Assembly (NCBI GenBank): GCA_030045215.1
Contig: JASIBJ010000685.1
Coordinates: 1-7,278, forward strand
Reading direction: 5' to 3'
DNA from: Streptosporangiaceae bacterium
Lineage (GTDB): Bacteria > Actinomycetota > Actinomycetes > Streptosporangiales > Streptosporangiaceae
Length of the DNA stretch: 7,278 nt
In this document: positions 1-5,640 of the stretch, piece after piece
Position numbering within the stretch: position 1 is the first letter of the stretch
How the letters are laid out: each line of letters begins with the position of its first letter
Made by a program: the position numbers and the translations under genes
The notes under the pieces: model-generated
What the model saw: only the letters and a program-made list of their open reading frames with translations
What the model was told of the DNA's origin: nothing
Databases searched by the model: none

Positions 1-1
1 T

Positions 2-328
2 GAATGCTTCGCTACTGCCCCGGATGGCCGCCTCTTCAGCGGCGTCCGGGGTGGCGAGCTACCCACCATCACCTACCGGCGGGCCTGGATCAAAGCCCGC
101 CAGACCGCTCTAACGGCGATCGAGCAAGCCTCTCCCCTCGCCCGGCGGCCCTACGACCTCCGGCACGCCTGCCTGTCCACGTGGCTGAACGGCGGCGTCT
201 ACCCCACCCAGGTCGTCGAGTGGGCCGGGCCAGCGTGGACTGTGCTGCTGCGGATCTACGCCAAATGCGTCGTGGGCCAGGACGAGCTAGCCAAGCGCCG
301 CATCAGCGAGGCCCTACGCCAGGGCTAA
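2..328 (+). pseudogene. Tyrosine recombinase/integrase, C-terminal part, probably inactive
   Basis: This is the 3' end of a phage-type integrase (tyrosine site-specific recombinase); the rest lies left of the window. Frame 2 is open from base 2 to TAA at 326-328. It contains YDLRHACLSTWLNGG, which carries the box-II arginine (family HxxR position, here YDLR). Further on comes VLLRIYAKC with the likely nucleophilic tyrosine, then the usual ending KRRISEALRQG. Related actinobacterial integrases read WAGHSVDVLLRIYAKC between these motifs. Here the segment reads WAGPAWTVLLRIYAKC. The bases fit one lost A after position 230 (CAC to CC) and one gained T at 241, which together restore the frame but remove the conserved GH histidine. 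The reading frame is seen directly; the ancestral form is recalled family knowledge. Loss of activity is inferred, so this may be a decaying gene or an unusual but working variant. Its 3' end faces the tRNA gene 153 bp away. Confidence 0.8.
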
Positions 329-481
329 CTTGGGCACGTGTTGGGCACAGCGACCTGCATTTCGCCACCCACGGCCGCGTACGGCCGCGCAAGGGCTCCA
401 CGGCCAAGATCACGGATCCCTGCATGACTGCAGGTCACAAGCCCATAACCAGGGTTTTCGAACAGTGGGGCTGTCGAACAG
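329..481. other. Integrase-tRNA spacer with short direct repeats
   Basis: No gene is supported in this 153-bp stretch. It begins with TTGGGCAC repeated at 330-337 and 341-348, a pattern I associate with sequence just after actinobacterial integrase genes. ACGGCCGCG occurs at 371-379 and again at 381-389. A weak 5-bp hairpin, CTGCA/TGCAG with loop TGAC, lies at 420-433. The region would hold one end of an integrated element if the tRNA is its attachment site. Confidence 0.45.
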
Positions 482-487
482 TGGGGC
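456..487. repeat. 16-bp tandem duplication touching the tRNA 3' end
   Basis: TCGAACAGTGGGGC is present twice, at 458-471 and 474-487, a spacing of 16 bp. Including the two preceding bases the units match at 15 of 16 positions. The second unit covers the discriminator position and the last five acceptor-stem bases of the tRNA gene (482-487). This could be a duplication made during insertion or excision at the tRNA, or a chance slippage product. The overlap with the tRNA is shorter than most tRNA-borne attachment cores, so its role is uncertain. Confidence 0.6.
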
Positions 488-555
488 GGGTGGGGCTCGA
501 ACCCACGACCGGCGGATTATGAGTCCGCTGCTCTGACCGGCTGAGCTACCGCCCC
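482..555 (-). tRNA. tRNA with CAU anticodon (elongator Met, or Ile2)
   Basis: Read on the minus strand, all 74 nt fold as a standard cloverleaf. The 7-bp acceptor stem is GGGGCGG/CCGCCCC, followed by TA at positions 8-9. The D stem is GCTC/GAGC and the anticodon stem GCGGA/TCCGC with loop CTCATAA. The variable loop is CGGTC, and the T stem GTGGG/CCCAC has loop TTCGAGC. The discriminator is A and CCA is not encoded. The anticodon CAT is at 519-521. Both elongator tRNA-Met and tRNA-Ile2 (whose C34 is changed to lysidine by TilS) carry CAT in this loop, and the sequence alone does not settle which this is. The helical features exclude a typical initiator tRNA, because the first acceptor pair is a matched G-C. 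The gene lies 80 bp downstream of cvnD on the same strand, and an integrase remnant lies beyond its 3' end. A TGTAAT at about 573-578 (minus strand) could be its -10 box, but no -35 was recognised. Confidence 0.96.
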
Positions 556-635
556 GTGCACCGGCGTGACCAATTACAACAGACTCTAAGGCCCGGGCGT
601 GGGGCTCGTGCTGCCGCGGCTGCGCGAGAGTCGGC
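556..635. other. cvnD-tRNA spacer
   Basis: This 80-bp gap holds no gene. It contains the loopless palindromes GCCCGGGC (591-598) and GCCGCGGC (613-620), neither followed by a T-run, so no terminator is called. The conservon transcript could read into the tRNA. Confidence 0.4.
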
Positions 636-1238
636 CTAGCGGCTGCTCAGTTGCATCTCCATCGCATGCTCCACCAGCGCGATCAGCGTGGCCTTGGTGG
701 AACTGCGGCCGCGGGCGTCGCACTGCATAATCGGCACACGTGGGCTGATCGAGAGCGCTTCCTGAACGTCAGAGATCGCGTGCGGGAAGTCGCCGTGGAA
801 ACCGTTTATCGCCACGATGAATGGCAGGCCAGCCGATTCGAAATAGTCCACGGCCGGGAAAGAGTCCGCCAGCCTGCGGGTGTCCACCAGCACGACGGCA
901 CCGATCGCGCCCTGGATCAGGTCGTCCCACATGAACCAGAACCGGTTCTGCCCGGGCGTGCCGAACAGATAGAGGATCAGTCCTGCGTCAAGGGTCAACC
1001 GGCCGAAGTCCATCGCCACTGTCGTCGTGGTCTTGTCAGGGGTGTGGCTCAGATCGTCCAGCCCGTCGCTGGCCGTGGTCATGACCGCCTCGGTGGTGAG
1101 CGGCGTGATCTCCGACACCGATCCGACGAAGGTGGTCTTGCCGACGCCGAAGCCACCTGCGACGACGATCTTCACCGACGTCATCGCAGCATCCGCGGCA
1201 GTCATGCCAGGGACGGCCCTAGAGCTTGCGTAGTCCAC
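636..1238 (-). CDS. cvnD: CvnD-type small GTPase of a conservon
   Basis: This is a 200-residue Ras-like GTP-binding protein of the conservon family (ATP_bind_1/MglA-related), the presumed switch of the CvnABCD complex at the inner face of the membrane. The P-loop GGFGVGKT is at residues 28-35. A G3-like FGTPGQ is at 92-97, where the canonical DxxG aspartate is absent as usual in this family. VAINGF at 142-147 takes the place of NKxD, and CDAR at 173-176 fits the G5 region. The GTG start at 1236-1238 is chosen because it has an AAAGGG site at a fitting distance. It also gives a VDYASS beginning like the family's MDYASS/MDFASS starts, and places the start inside the last codons of cvnC (20-bp overlap). 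A longer frame opens at 1265, and an internal ATG at 1203-1205 is an alternative. The overlap suggests translational coupling with cvnC. No strong terminator was found between its TAG and the tRNA. Confidence 0.93.
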   Translation of the reverse strand: MDYASSRAVPGMTAADAAMTSVKIVVAGGFGVGKTTFVGSVSEITPLTTEAVMTTASDGLDDLSHTPDKTTTTVAMDFGRLTLDAGLILYLFGTPGQNRFWFMWDDLIQGAIGAVVLVDTRRLADSFPAVDYFESAGLPFIVAINGFHGDFPHAISDVQEALSISPRVPIMQCDARGRSSTKATLIALVEHAMEMQLSSR

Positions 1239-1719
1239 TGAGCACCCTTTCAAGCAGGTTGACATCCGGGCGACCCTGTGCGTGATCGATCTGATGCACC
1301 CGGACCAGTCCTTCCATAGCCATGTCCGCGATCAGCACCCGGGCGACGCCCAGGGGCATCCTGAGCACCGCCGAGATCTCGGCTACCGATCGCCAGTCAC
1401 GGCAGAACCCGAGTATTGCCTGACACTCGGGGCTGAGCACAGACAGGTCACGAGCCTCGTAATGAGACGCCGCGACCATAGCCTCAATCTGCAGCTGGTA
1501 TCTGGGTTTGGTACGCCCTCCGGTCACTGCATATGGCCGGACCAGCGAACTGCTGATTTCCTGTTCTGTATCGCTGCGCCCGCCACCGAGTTGCACCTGG
1601 TCCAAAGGCCCATGGCCAAGCTCGGCCGCGTAATCAAACTCAGGTCTGGCGTATACCTCCTGCTCGCCAGCGTAAAGGCGTTCGTCCGCGTCCCACTCAT
1701 CGCGGCCAACGCCGAACAC
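1219..1719 (-). CDS. cvnC: CvnC-type DUF742 protein of a conservon
   Basis: This 166-residue protein belongs to the DUF742 family, the third gene of actinobacterial conservons. Its biochemical role is not established; it is regarded as a partner of the roadblock protein and GTPase. An acidic linker (about residues 1-55) precedes the family signature LVRPYAVTGGRT at 59-70. A helical segment around 95-145 (ECQAILGFCRDWRSVAEIS, then LGVARVLIADMAMEGLVRV) looks like a winged helix-turn-helix. The ending LLERVLSGLRKL is typical. The GTG start at 1717-1719 has a perfect AGGAGG (minus strand, 1725-1730) five bases upstream. It sits 15 bp after cvnB, whose stop is doubled (TAGTGA). Its 3' end overlaps cvnD by 20 bp. 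Whether the helix-turn-helix-like fold binds DNA or a protein is unknown. Confidence 0.93.
   Translation of the reverse strand: MFGVGRDEWDADERLYAGEQEVYARPEFDYAAELGHGPLDQVQLGGGRSDTEQEISSSLVRPYAVTGGRTKPRYQLQIEAMVAASHYEARDLSVLSPECQAILGFCRDWRSVAEISAVLRMPLGVARVLIADMAMEGLVRVHQIDHAQGRPDVNLLERVLSGLRKL
1239..1251 (-). promoter_or_regulatory. Ribosome binding site deciding the cvnD start
   Basis: On the minus strand GAAAGGG lies about seven bases before the GTG at 1238. It is embedded in the end of the cvnC coding sequence. It supports the overlapping GTG start over the upstream start at 1265, for which no comparable site is seen. Confidence 0.6.
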
Positions 1720-1734
1720 GGCAGCCTCCTGTCA

Positions 1735-2163
1735 CTAGCGGCCGCCCTCGCCCCAGCCCGGAGAAATACCTCGAACCTCGGGTGTCAGGGCACTGCCGAC
1801 CCGCTCAACCAGGAGAGCCATCTCGTAGGCGACCAGGCCCATGTCGCAATCTGCAGCTGCAAGCACCGCCAGACTCGAGCCGTCGCTGATCGCCATGATG
1901 ATCAGTAGGCCGCGCTGCATCTCTACAACTGTCTGAGTGACGGCGCCGCCCTCAAAGACACGCGCTGCCCCCTGTGTCAGGCTGGTGAGACCAGACGTGA
2001 CCGCTGCCAGTTGGTCAACCCTGTCAGCCGGGAACCCGTGCGAGAACGCCATCGGCAGACCGTCAGAGGAGACCACGATCGCGTGGGCCACGGACGGAAC
2101 CCGCTCCACGAAATTCGTGATCAGCCAGTTGAGGTCCTGCGCGGGACGCACAAGCGGACTCAC
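1735..2163 (-). CDS. cvnB: CvnB-type roadblock/LC7 domain protein
   Basis: This is a 142-residue roadblock/LC7 protein. Homologues such as MglB act on a partner small GTPase, so this one is inferred to be the regulator of the neighbouring CvnD. The domain fills most of the chain. DLNWLITNFVERVPSV (from residue 10) forms the first helix, followed by HAIVVSSDGLPMA. A middle helix (ADRVDQLAAVTSGLTSL) precedes RGLLIIMAISDGSSLAVLAA. The last helix, MGLVAYEMALLVERVGSAL, leads into a short glycine-rich tail. The frame is open to a TTG at 2187, but the GTG at 2161-2163 is preferred because AAGGAG lies five bases before it and the family starts close to the first helix. The gene lies 133 bp after cvnA and 15 bp before cvnC. 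No catalytic residues are expected in this fold. Confidence 0.93.
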   Translation of the reverse strand: MSPLVRPAQDLNWLITNFVERVPSVAHAIVVSSDGLPMAFSHGFPADRVDQLAAVTSGLTSLTQGAARVFEGGAVTQTVVEMQRGLLIIMAISDGSSLAVLAAADCDMGLVAYEMALLVERVGSALTPEVRGISPGWGEGGR

Positions 2164-2168
2164 AGGCG

Positions 2169-2174
2169 CTCCTT
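2169..2174 (-). promoter_or_regulatory. Ribosome binding site deciding the cvnB start
   Basis: AAGGAG on the minus strand ends five bases before the GTG at 2163. It lies inside the extended open frame that begins at TTG 2187, so the longer version would place its first codons over this site. This favours the shorter 142-residue protein. Confidence 0.75.
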
Positions 2175-2194
2175 CCTCTCGCGGCAAGCTTCCC

Positions 2195-2246
2195 GGCCAA
2201 TTGGCCCTAGTGAATCAGCAATTGCACTCGGGCCAGCCTGCTGGCC
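2195..2246. promoter_or_regulatory. Cluster of three palindromes between cvnA and cvnB
   Basis: Three dyads lie in the 133-bp gap between cvnA and cvnB. GGCCAATTGGCC at 2195-2206 is a perfect 12-bp palindrome. GCAATTGC at 2218-2225 is a perfect 8-bp palindrome with the same CAATTG core, its centre 21 bp from the first. GGCCAG-CCTG-CTGGCC at 2231-2246 is a 6-bp stem with a 4-base loop. No U-run follows on the minus strand, so a classical intrinsic terminator is unlikely. They could be a binding site, an mRNA processing or attenuation structure, or part of an internal promoter for cvnBCD. No convincing -10/-35 pair was seen. Confidence 0.45.
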
Positions 2247-2296
2247 AAGCCACGATCCGAAACTAAGCATGACGATCTCAGCAGGTCGTGTCAGCC

Positions 2297-5200
2297 TCAT
2301 CGAGAACTGTCTTCCTCATCCGGCCAGTTATCCCCGGTAGTGGCAGCCGCACGGCCTTCCCGGCTCCCCCGCTGGAAGCTAGTGAACCGATCCCTGGTCG
2401 CGGCCGCAGACCTGGCGGGCGCGGGCGGCGGCGCCACGTAGTCCGCCGCCGCGGCGGCTCCTGGCACCAGGTTGGCCTGCGGAACGCGCTTTGGCAGCCC
2501 GGCGCCAGTCGTGCCGCCAGTGGACGGCGAGGCGACGGCCGCGGCGGCCTCCCAGCCCTGGTCGGACGGAGTCGCCCAGCTGACCTCGGGAATCGGTGTG
2601 GCGCCCGAGGGCGAGGATCCGCCATCTTGCGGCCCTGGCCAGCCGCCTAGTCCGCTCCGGCCACGGCGGAACCAGTCCGACTCGACCGCCTCAAAGATCG
2701 GCAGCCGGTTCTGCGCGGCGACCTCGGCCGGTGGCACGACGACGTCGCCATTCGCGCTCCCGTCGACGCCAAATGCCCCGAGGTCGGGCCGTGATAGACC
2801 GCCAGCCGAGGCACCGGCTGCGGACGCCGCCTCTGGCGAGCTGAACTCGGGGCCAGGCCCATTCGCGTCGATCGCCGGCAGCGGGCTCGTGCCGAAGACC
2901 TCGGCGCTATCCGCGCCGGCCTCCGGCTGGGAGTCTGACTCCGACAGCGCGGATTGAGGGCTCGACCCGAAGGCAGCCATCGGGCCCGTGCTGGAGGCGC
3001 TCCAGGTCGGGCTGCCGCCGGGCCGGGGCCCAGCGCCCGGCACCCTGCGGCCGAGCTTGCCGTTGCCCTCCTCCGCCTCGAGCGAGGCGAACTTGGGGCC
3101 CCTGCCGGCGTTGATTTCCTGCTCGGCGGCCGAGACGACATCCTCGACGGTCCCGGCCGCGGGCACCGTGGCCATCGCGGCTGCGGGCGTGTCGAACCGG
3201 CGCAGGAGAGGCGAGCTAGGCCCGGCAGTGTGGCTGATTACCTCGTCCGGCAGCCAGACCAGGGCGGTAAGCCCGCCTGTTGGAGCCGGGCGAAGCCGGA
3301 CCCTGATCCCGTGCCGCGCGGCCAGCCGGGCGACCACGAACAGGCCCATCCGGCGGGAAACCGCGACGTCCACGACAGGCGGGTTGTCTAGCCGCCAGTT
3401 GGCGTGCGCCATCTCCTCGGCGCCCATGCCAACACCCTGGTCGGTGATGTCCAGTAGTACTCCGCCACTGCTCAGCAGGTGCCCGGCGACGACCACCGGC
3501 GTGTCAGCCGAGGAGAACGACGTCGCGTTCTCCGCCAGCTCGGCCAGCAGGTGGACGACGTCGTTGACCGCGTGGCCCCGCACCGAGATGCCTGGCTGCA
3601 CGTTGAGCGTGACTCGCTCGTACTGCTCGATCTCGGACACCGCGGCGCGCAGCACGTCGACGAGAGCAACCGGCTGGTTCCACCGCCGCGTAGCCTCGTG
3701 GCCTGCCAGGACCAGGAGGTTTTCTGAGTTGCGCCGCATACGGGTCGCGAGGTGGTCCATCTGGAACAGGCTCGAGAGCCGGTCGGGCTCTTGCTCGCCT
3801 TGCTCGAGGTCGTCGATGAGCTTGATCTGCCGCTCGACCAGCGACTGGCTGCGGCGCGACAGGTTGACGAACATGGCGTTGACGTTGCCGCGCAGCGCCG
3901 CCTCGTTGGCCGCCAGCCGGATTGCCTCGCGGTGGACCTGGTCGAATGCCCGCGCCACTTCACCGATCTCGTCGGTGGAGTCGACGTCGATGGCTTCTAC
4001 ATCAAGCGCCACGGCCGCCGCCCCGTCGGAGTCGCTCATCTGGCGCACGGTCTCCGGCAGCCGGACGCCCGCCACCTCCAGGGCGCCAGACCGCAGCCGC
4101 CGCAGCGGCCGGACCATGGACCGGCCGATGACCGTGGTCAGCAGCAGCGCCACCAGCAGGACGATGAGCACCGCGGCGCCGACTGCGGCGGCCGTCACGA
4201 TCGCGTCCTGCCGCAGTGCGGTGGCCCGGTCGATCGTCTGCGTCACGAGATCCTGCTGAAGCACGGCCAGGTCGGCGTCGGGTCCGGCCAGGAACACCGA
4301 GTAAACCTCGGTGGCATCGAAGGGGACCGGCTTCAGCGCCAGGCCGGCGGTGCCCTGGTTGATCGCCGTCTGCTCGTACTGCCTCGCGAAGTCGACCAGG
4401 CTGCCGACCACGGTGTTGTTGTACAGGTCGACCTGCTGCGGGGACGCCTCGACGTTAAATTCCGCCAGGTTCGCTGACTGCTCCGCCTGGGCGGCCTGGA
4501 TCGCCGACAGGACGCCAGGCGTGAAGCCCTCGACCTGGTAGGTATAGGTAAGGAGGGCGCTCTGCTCAGCAACCTCGGCCCGGATCTGCGAGACCAGGCC
4601 AAGGGCGCGCACGTCGGTAGCAAGCTGCTGGTCGCCGCTGCTGAGTGCGATGTTGTCGTCGATTGCGAGCAGCTGGTCAATTAGATTCGTGTAGCCGCTC
4701 ACGACCGCCAGCACCGGCAGCTGGGTGTCCCGCGCCTGCTGGCGCAGCTCAGGCAGCTCGTTGAGCAGGGCGGTGATGTTGTGCGCGTCGTTTTCAACCT
4801 GTGCCGGGTACCCGGAGCCGAGAGCCGCGATCTGCTTTTTCAGGTCATTTTCCCAGACCAGGCCCTGGCTCTCCGGCGTCAGAATGTTCTGGAGGTTGGG
4901 CGCCTCGTTCGCAGCACCCGAACCCCGGCCACCGCTACCGTCAACGGCAGTCGGACCGAGGGCGATGTAATAGGCCGTGAACAGCTGCTCACGCTCAAGG
5001 TCTCCCGCCAGCTGAGTAACGGACTGGCTGATGTTCGCCAGCTGCTCGACCTGCTGGTCAGAAAGCGCAGCCTGTACTGACGTGACGATGCTGATGGCAC
5101 CGAGCACCACGGCCGCCAGCGTCGGGATGATGATCAGCAGGAGCAGCCGCGACCGGACGCGCCAGTTCTTGAGAGCCCGGCGGGATGCCGGGACGACTGG

Positions 5201-5323
5201 TTTCGCAGGTTGCGCATCCGCACCTGGTGCTGGCAGGGCCAGGACAGATTCGGCTGGATGACCAGCGGTCGGGCGGCCGGCCGTCTGCGCCCTCGGGCGC
5301 GCCTTCTTGTCTCGGGAGAGCAC
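2297..5323 (-). CDS. cvnA: CvnA-type sensor histidine kinase (NIT-HAMP-HATPase)
   Basis: This is the first gene of the conservon, a membrane sensor kinase of about 1008 residues. Numbered from the GTG at 5323, a basic cytoplasmic start is followed by TM1 (about 59-81, LLLLIIIPTLAAVVLGA). An extracytoplasmic helical region (about 85-375) resembles the nitrate/nitrite-sensing NIT domain. TM2 spans about 376-400 and is followed by a HAMP-like region to about 470. The presumed H-box is QMDHLATRMRRN, with its histidine near 524. The ATP-binding domain shows the N-box ELAENATSFS (Asn near 599), G1 box DITDQGVGMG (about 625-634) and GLFVVARLAARHG (about 660-672). After about 691 some 315 residues are Pro/Ala/Gly/Ser-rich and of low complexity. 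GTG 5321-5323 is chosen because GAGGGG lies ten bases upstream; GTG 5365 (1022 residues) is the alternative. A dedicated response regulator is absent, as is usual for conservons. Kinase activity is not proven by sequence. Confidence 0.92.
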   Translation of the reverse strand: MLSRDKKARPRAQTAGRPTAGHPAESVLALPAPGADAQPAKPVVPASRRALKNWRVRSRLLLLIIIPTLAAVVLGAISIVTSVQAALSDQQVEQLANISQSVTQLAGDLEREQLFTAYYIALGPTAVDGSGGRGSGAANEAPNLQNILTPESQGLVWENDLKKQIAALGSGYPAQVENDAHNITALLNELPELRQQARDTQLPVLAVVSGYTNLIDQLLAIDDNIALSSGDQQLATDVRALGLVSQIRAEVAEQSALLTYTYQVEGFTPGVLSAIQAAQAEQSANLAEFNVEASPQQVDLYNNTVVGSLVDFARQYEQTAINQGTAGLALKPVPFDATEVYSVFLAGPDADLAVLQQDLVTQTIDRATALRQDAIVTAAAVGAAVLIVLLVALLLTTVIGRSMVRPLRRLRSGALEVAGVRLPETVRQMSDSDGAAAVALDVEAIDVDSTDEIGEVARAFDQVHREAIRLAANEAALRGNVNAMFVNLSRRSQSLVERQIKLIDDLEQGEQEPDRLSSLFQMDHLATRMRRNSENLLVLAGHEATRRWNQPVALVDVLRAAVSEIEQYERVTLNVQPGISVRGHAVNDVVHLLAELAENATSFSSADTPVVVAGHLLSSGGVLLDITDQGVGMGAEEMAHANWRLDNPPVVDVAVSRRMGLFVVARLAARHGIRVRLRPAPTGGLTALVWLPDEVISHTAGPSSPLLRRFDTPAAAMATVPAAGTVEDVVSAAEQEINAGRGPKFASLEAEEGNGKLGRRVPGAGPRPGGSPTWSASSTGPMAAFGSSPQSALSESDSQPEAGADSAEVFGTSPLPAIDANGPGPEFSSPEAASAAGASAGGLSRPDLGAFGVDGSANGDVVVPPAEVAAQNRLPIFEAVESDWFRRGRSGLGGWPGPQDGGSSPSGATPIPEVSWATPSDQGWEAAAAVASPSTGGTTGAGLPKRVPQANLVPGAAAAADYVAPPPAPARSAAATRDRFTSFQRGSREGRAAATTGDNWPDEEDSSR

Positions 5324-5333
5324 AGTCTCTGAA

Positions 5334-5339
5334 CCCCTC
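5334..5339 (-). promoter_or_regulatory. Candidate ribosome binding site for cvnA
   Basis: GAGGGG on the minus strand lies ten bases before the GTG at 5323. The spacing is a little long. The alternative GTG at 5365 has no purine-rich site in the expected place, and its nearest upstream sequence is CGTCCTGGC. Confidence 0.45.
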
Positions 5340-5454
5340 ACCTGCTGGTCGCGAAGCGGGCGCACGCCAGGACGGTGCGGGACACTACCGACACGGGCGA
5401 ACCTCCCAGATCACGACTCTGCGTTGGGTGCAGTCACGCAGCCACGCGCAACTC

Positions 5455-5471
5455 TAGCCGGTAACCGGCTA
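5455..5471. promoter_or_regulatory. 17-bp perfect dyad, candidate operator
   Basis: TAGCCGGTAACCGGCTA is an 8-bp perfect inverted repeat around a single central base, in the divergent region between cvnA and the lipoprotein gene. On the minus strand it abuts TAGAGT (5451-5456), which resembles an actinobacterial -10 box for the conservon, though no good -35 was found. The size and symmetry suit a dimeric repressor or activator site. The binding protein is unknown. Confidence 0.5.
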
Positions 5472-5510
5472 ACGTGCGCTAATACGTGCACGAAGCGGAA
5501 AAACCGATGT

Positions 5511-5521
5511 AACGTGACGTT
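5511..5521. promoter_or_regulatory. AACGTGACGTT dyad next to a putative -35 box
   Basis: This is a perfect 5-1-5 inverted repeat ending on the first base of the putative -35 hexamer of the lipoprotein gene. ACGTGC-type relatives occur nearby at 5472-5477 and 5484-5489 as a 12-bp-spaced direct repeat. The position suits an operator that would control the plus-strand promoter. Confidence 0.4.
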
Positions 5522-5548
5522 TGCCCTGTCACCTGGCAGCATTAGGGT
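5521..5548 (+). promoter_or_regulatory. Candidate sigma-70-type promoter of the lipoprotein gene
   Basis: TTGCCC (5521-5526) and TAGGGT (5543-5548) are 16 bp apart, in fair agreement with the actinobacterial housekeeping pattern TTGAC-TAGRRT. Transcription would begin near 5555, leaving a leader of roughly 85 bases before the ATG. No other pair in this intergenic region looked better on the plus strand. Confidence 0.4.
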
Positions 5549-5580
5549 ACTCTCAGCCGCATAGTCCGTGTTCAGAAACT

Positions 5581-5608
5581 GTCCGGATGCCCTCCGGAAA
5601 CGCCGGAC
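5581..5608 (+). promoter_or_regulatory. Leader hairpin with three CCGGA motifs
   Basis: GTCCGG at 5581-5586 pairs with CCGGAC at 5603-5608 across a 16-base loop. The loop contains another self-complementary TCCGGA at 5593-5598, so alternative pairings are possible. CCGGA thus recurs at 5583, 5594 and 5603. The structure lies in the presumed mRNA leader, about 20 bases before the ribosome binding site, and does not mask that site directly. It matches no riboswitch class I recognise. Confidence 0.3.
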
Positions 5609-5640
5609 GATCTGCGAAAGCCCAGCGCCCGAGGAGAATC

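Larger units (their letters stand above)
5366..5640. other. Divergent intergenic region
   Basis: This is the control region between the conservon and the lipoprotein gene (317 bp if cvnA starts at 5323). Its middle (about 5470-5545) is richer in A and T than the surrounding genes. It holds the dyads, candidate promoter and leader hairpin listed separately. No small gene with a credible ribosome binding site was found in it. Confidence 0.6.

Noticed and set aside
329..481. CRISPR array or larger repeat structure in the spacer
   Set aside because: The repeats are 8-16 bp, only two copies each, and have no regular unique spacers.
4..522. Plus-strand open frame of 172 codons overlapping the integrase and the tRNA
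   Set aside because: The integrase motifs are in another frame (from base 2), and this frame runs into the tRNA gene; its product is Pro/Arg-rich and resembles nothing.
610..623. GC-rich palindrome after cvnD as a terminator
   Set aside because: GCCGCGGC has no loop and no following T-run, and the flanking pairs are broken by a mismatch.
651..1241. Plus-strand open frame opposite cvnD
   Set aside because: His/Arg-rich shadow of the well-supported GTPase gene on the minus strand.
2231..2246. Hairpin after cvnA as an intrinsic terminator
   Set aside because: The stem is only 6 bp and no U-rich tract follows on the minus strand; termination would also cut cvnA from its operon partners.
2988..4259. 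Long plus-strand open frame (423 codons) opposite the kinase gene
   Set aside because: It is antisense to conserved kinase motifs, its translation is Ser/Arg/Thr-rich without any recognisable domain, and long antisense frames are expected in high-GC DNA.
5521..5640. Earlier ATG at 5521-region frame for the lipoprotein (412 residues)
   Set aside because: The longer version puts about 40 extra residues before the signal peptide and includes the putative promoter; ATG 5641 has AGGAG directly upstream.
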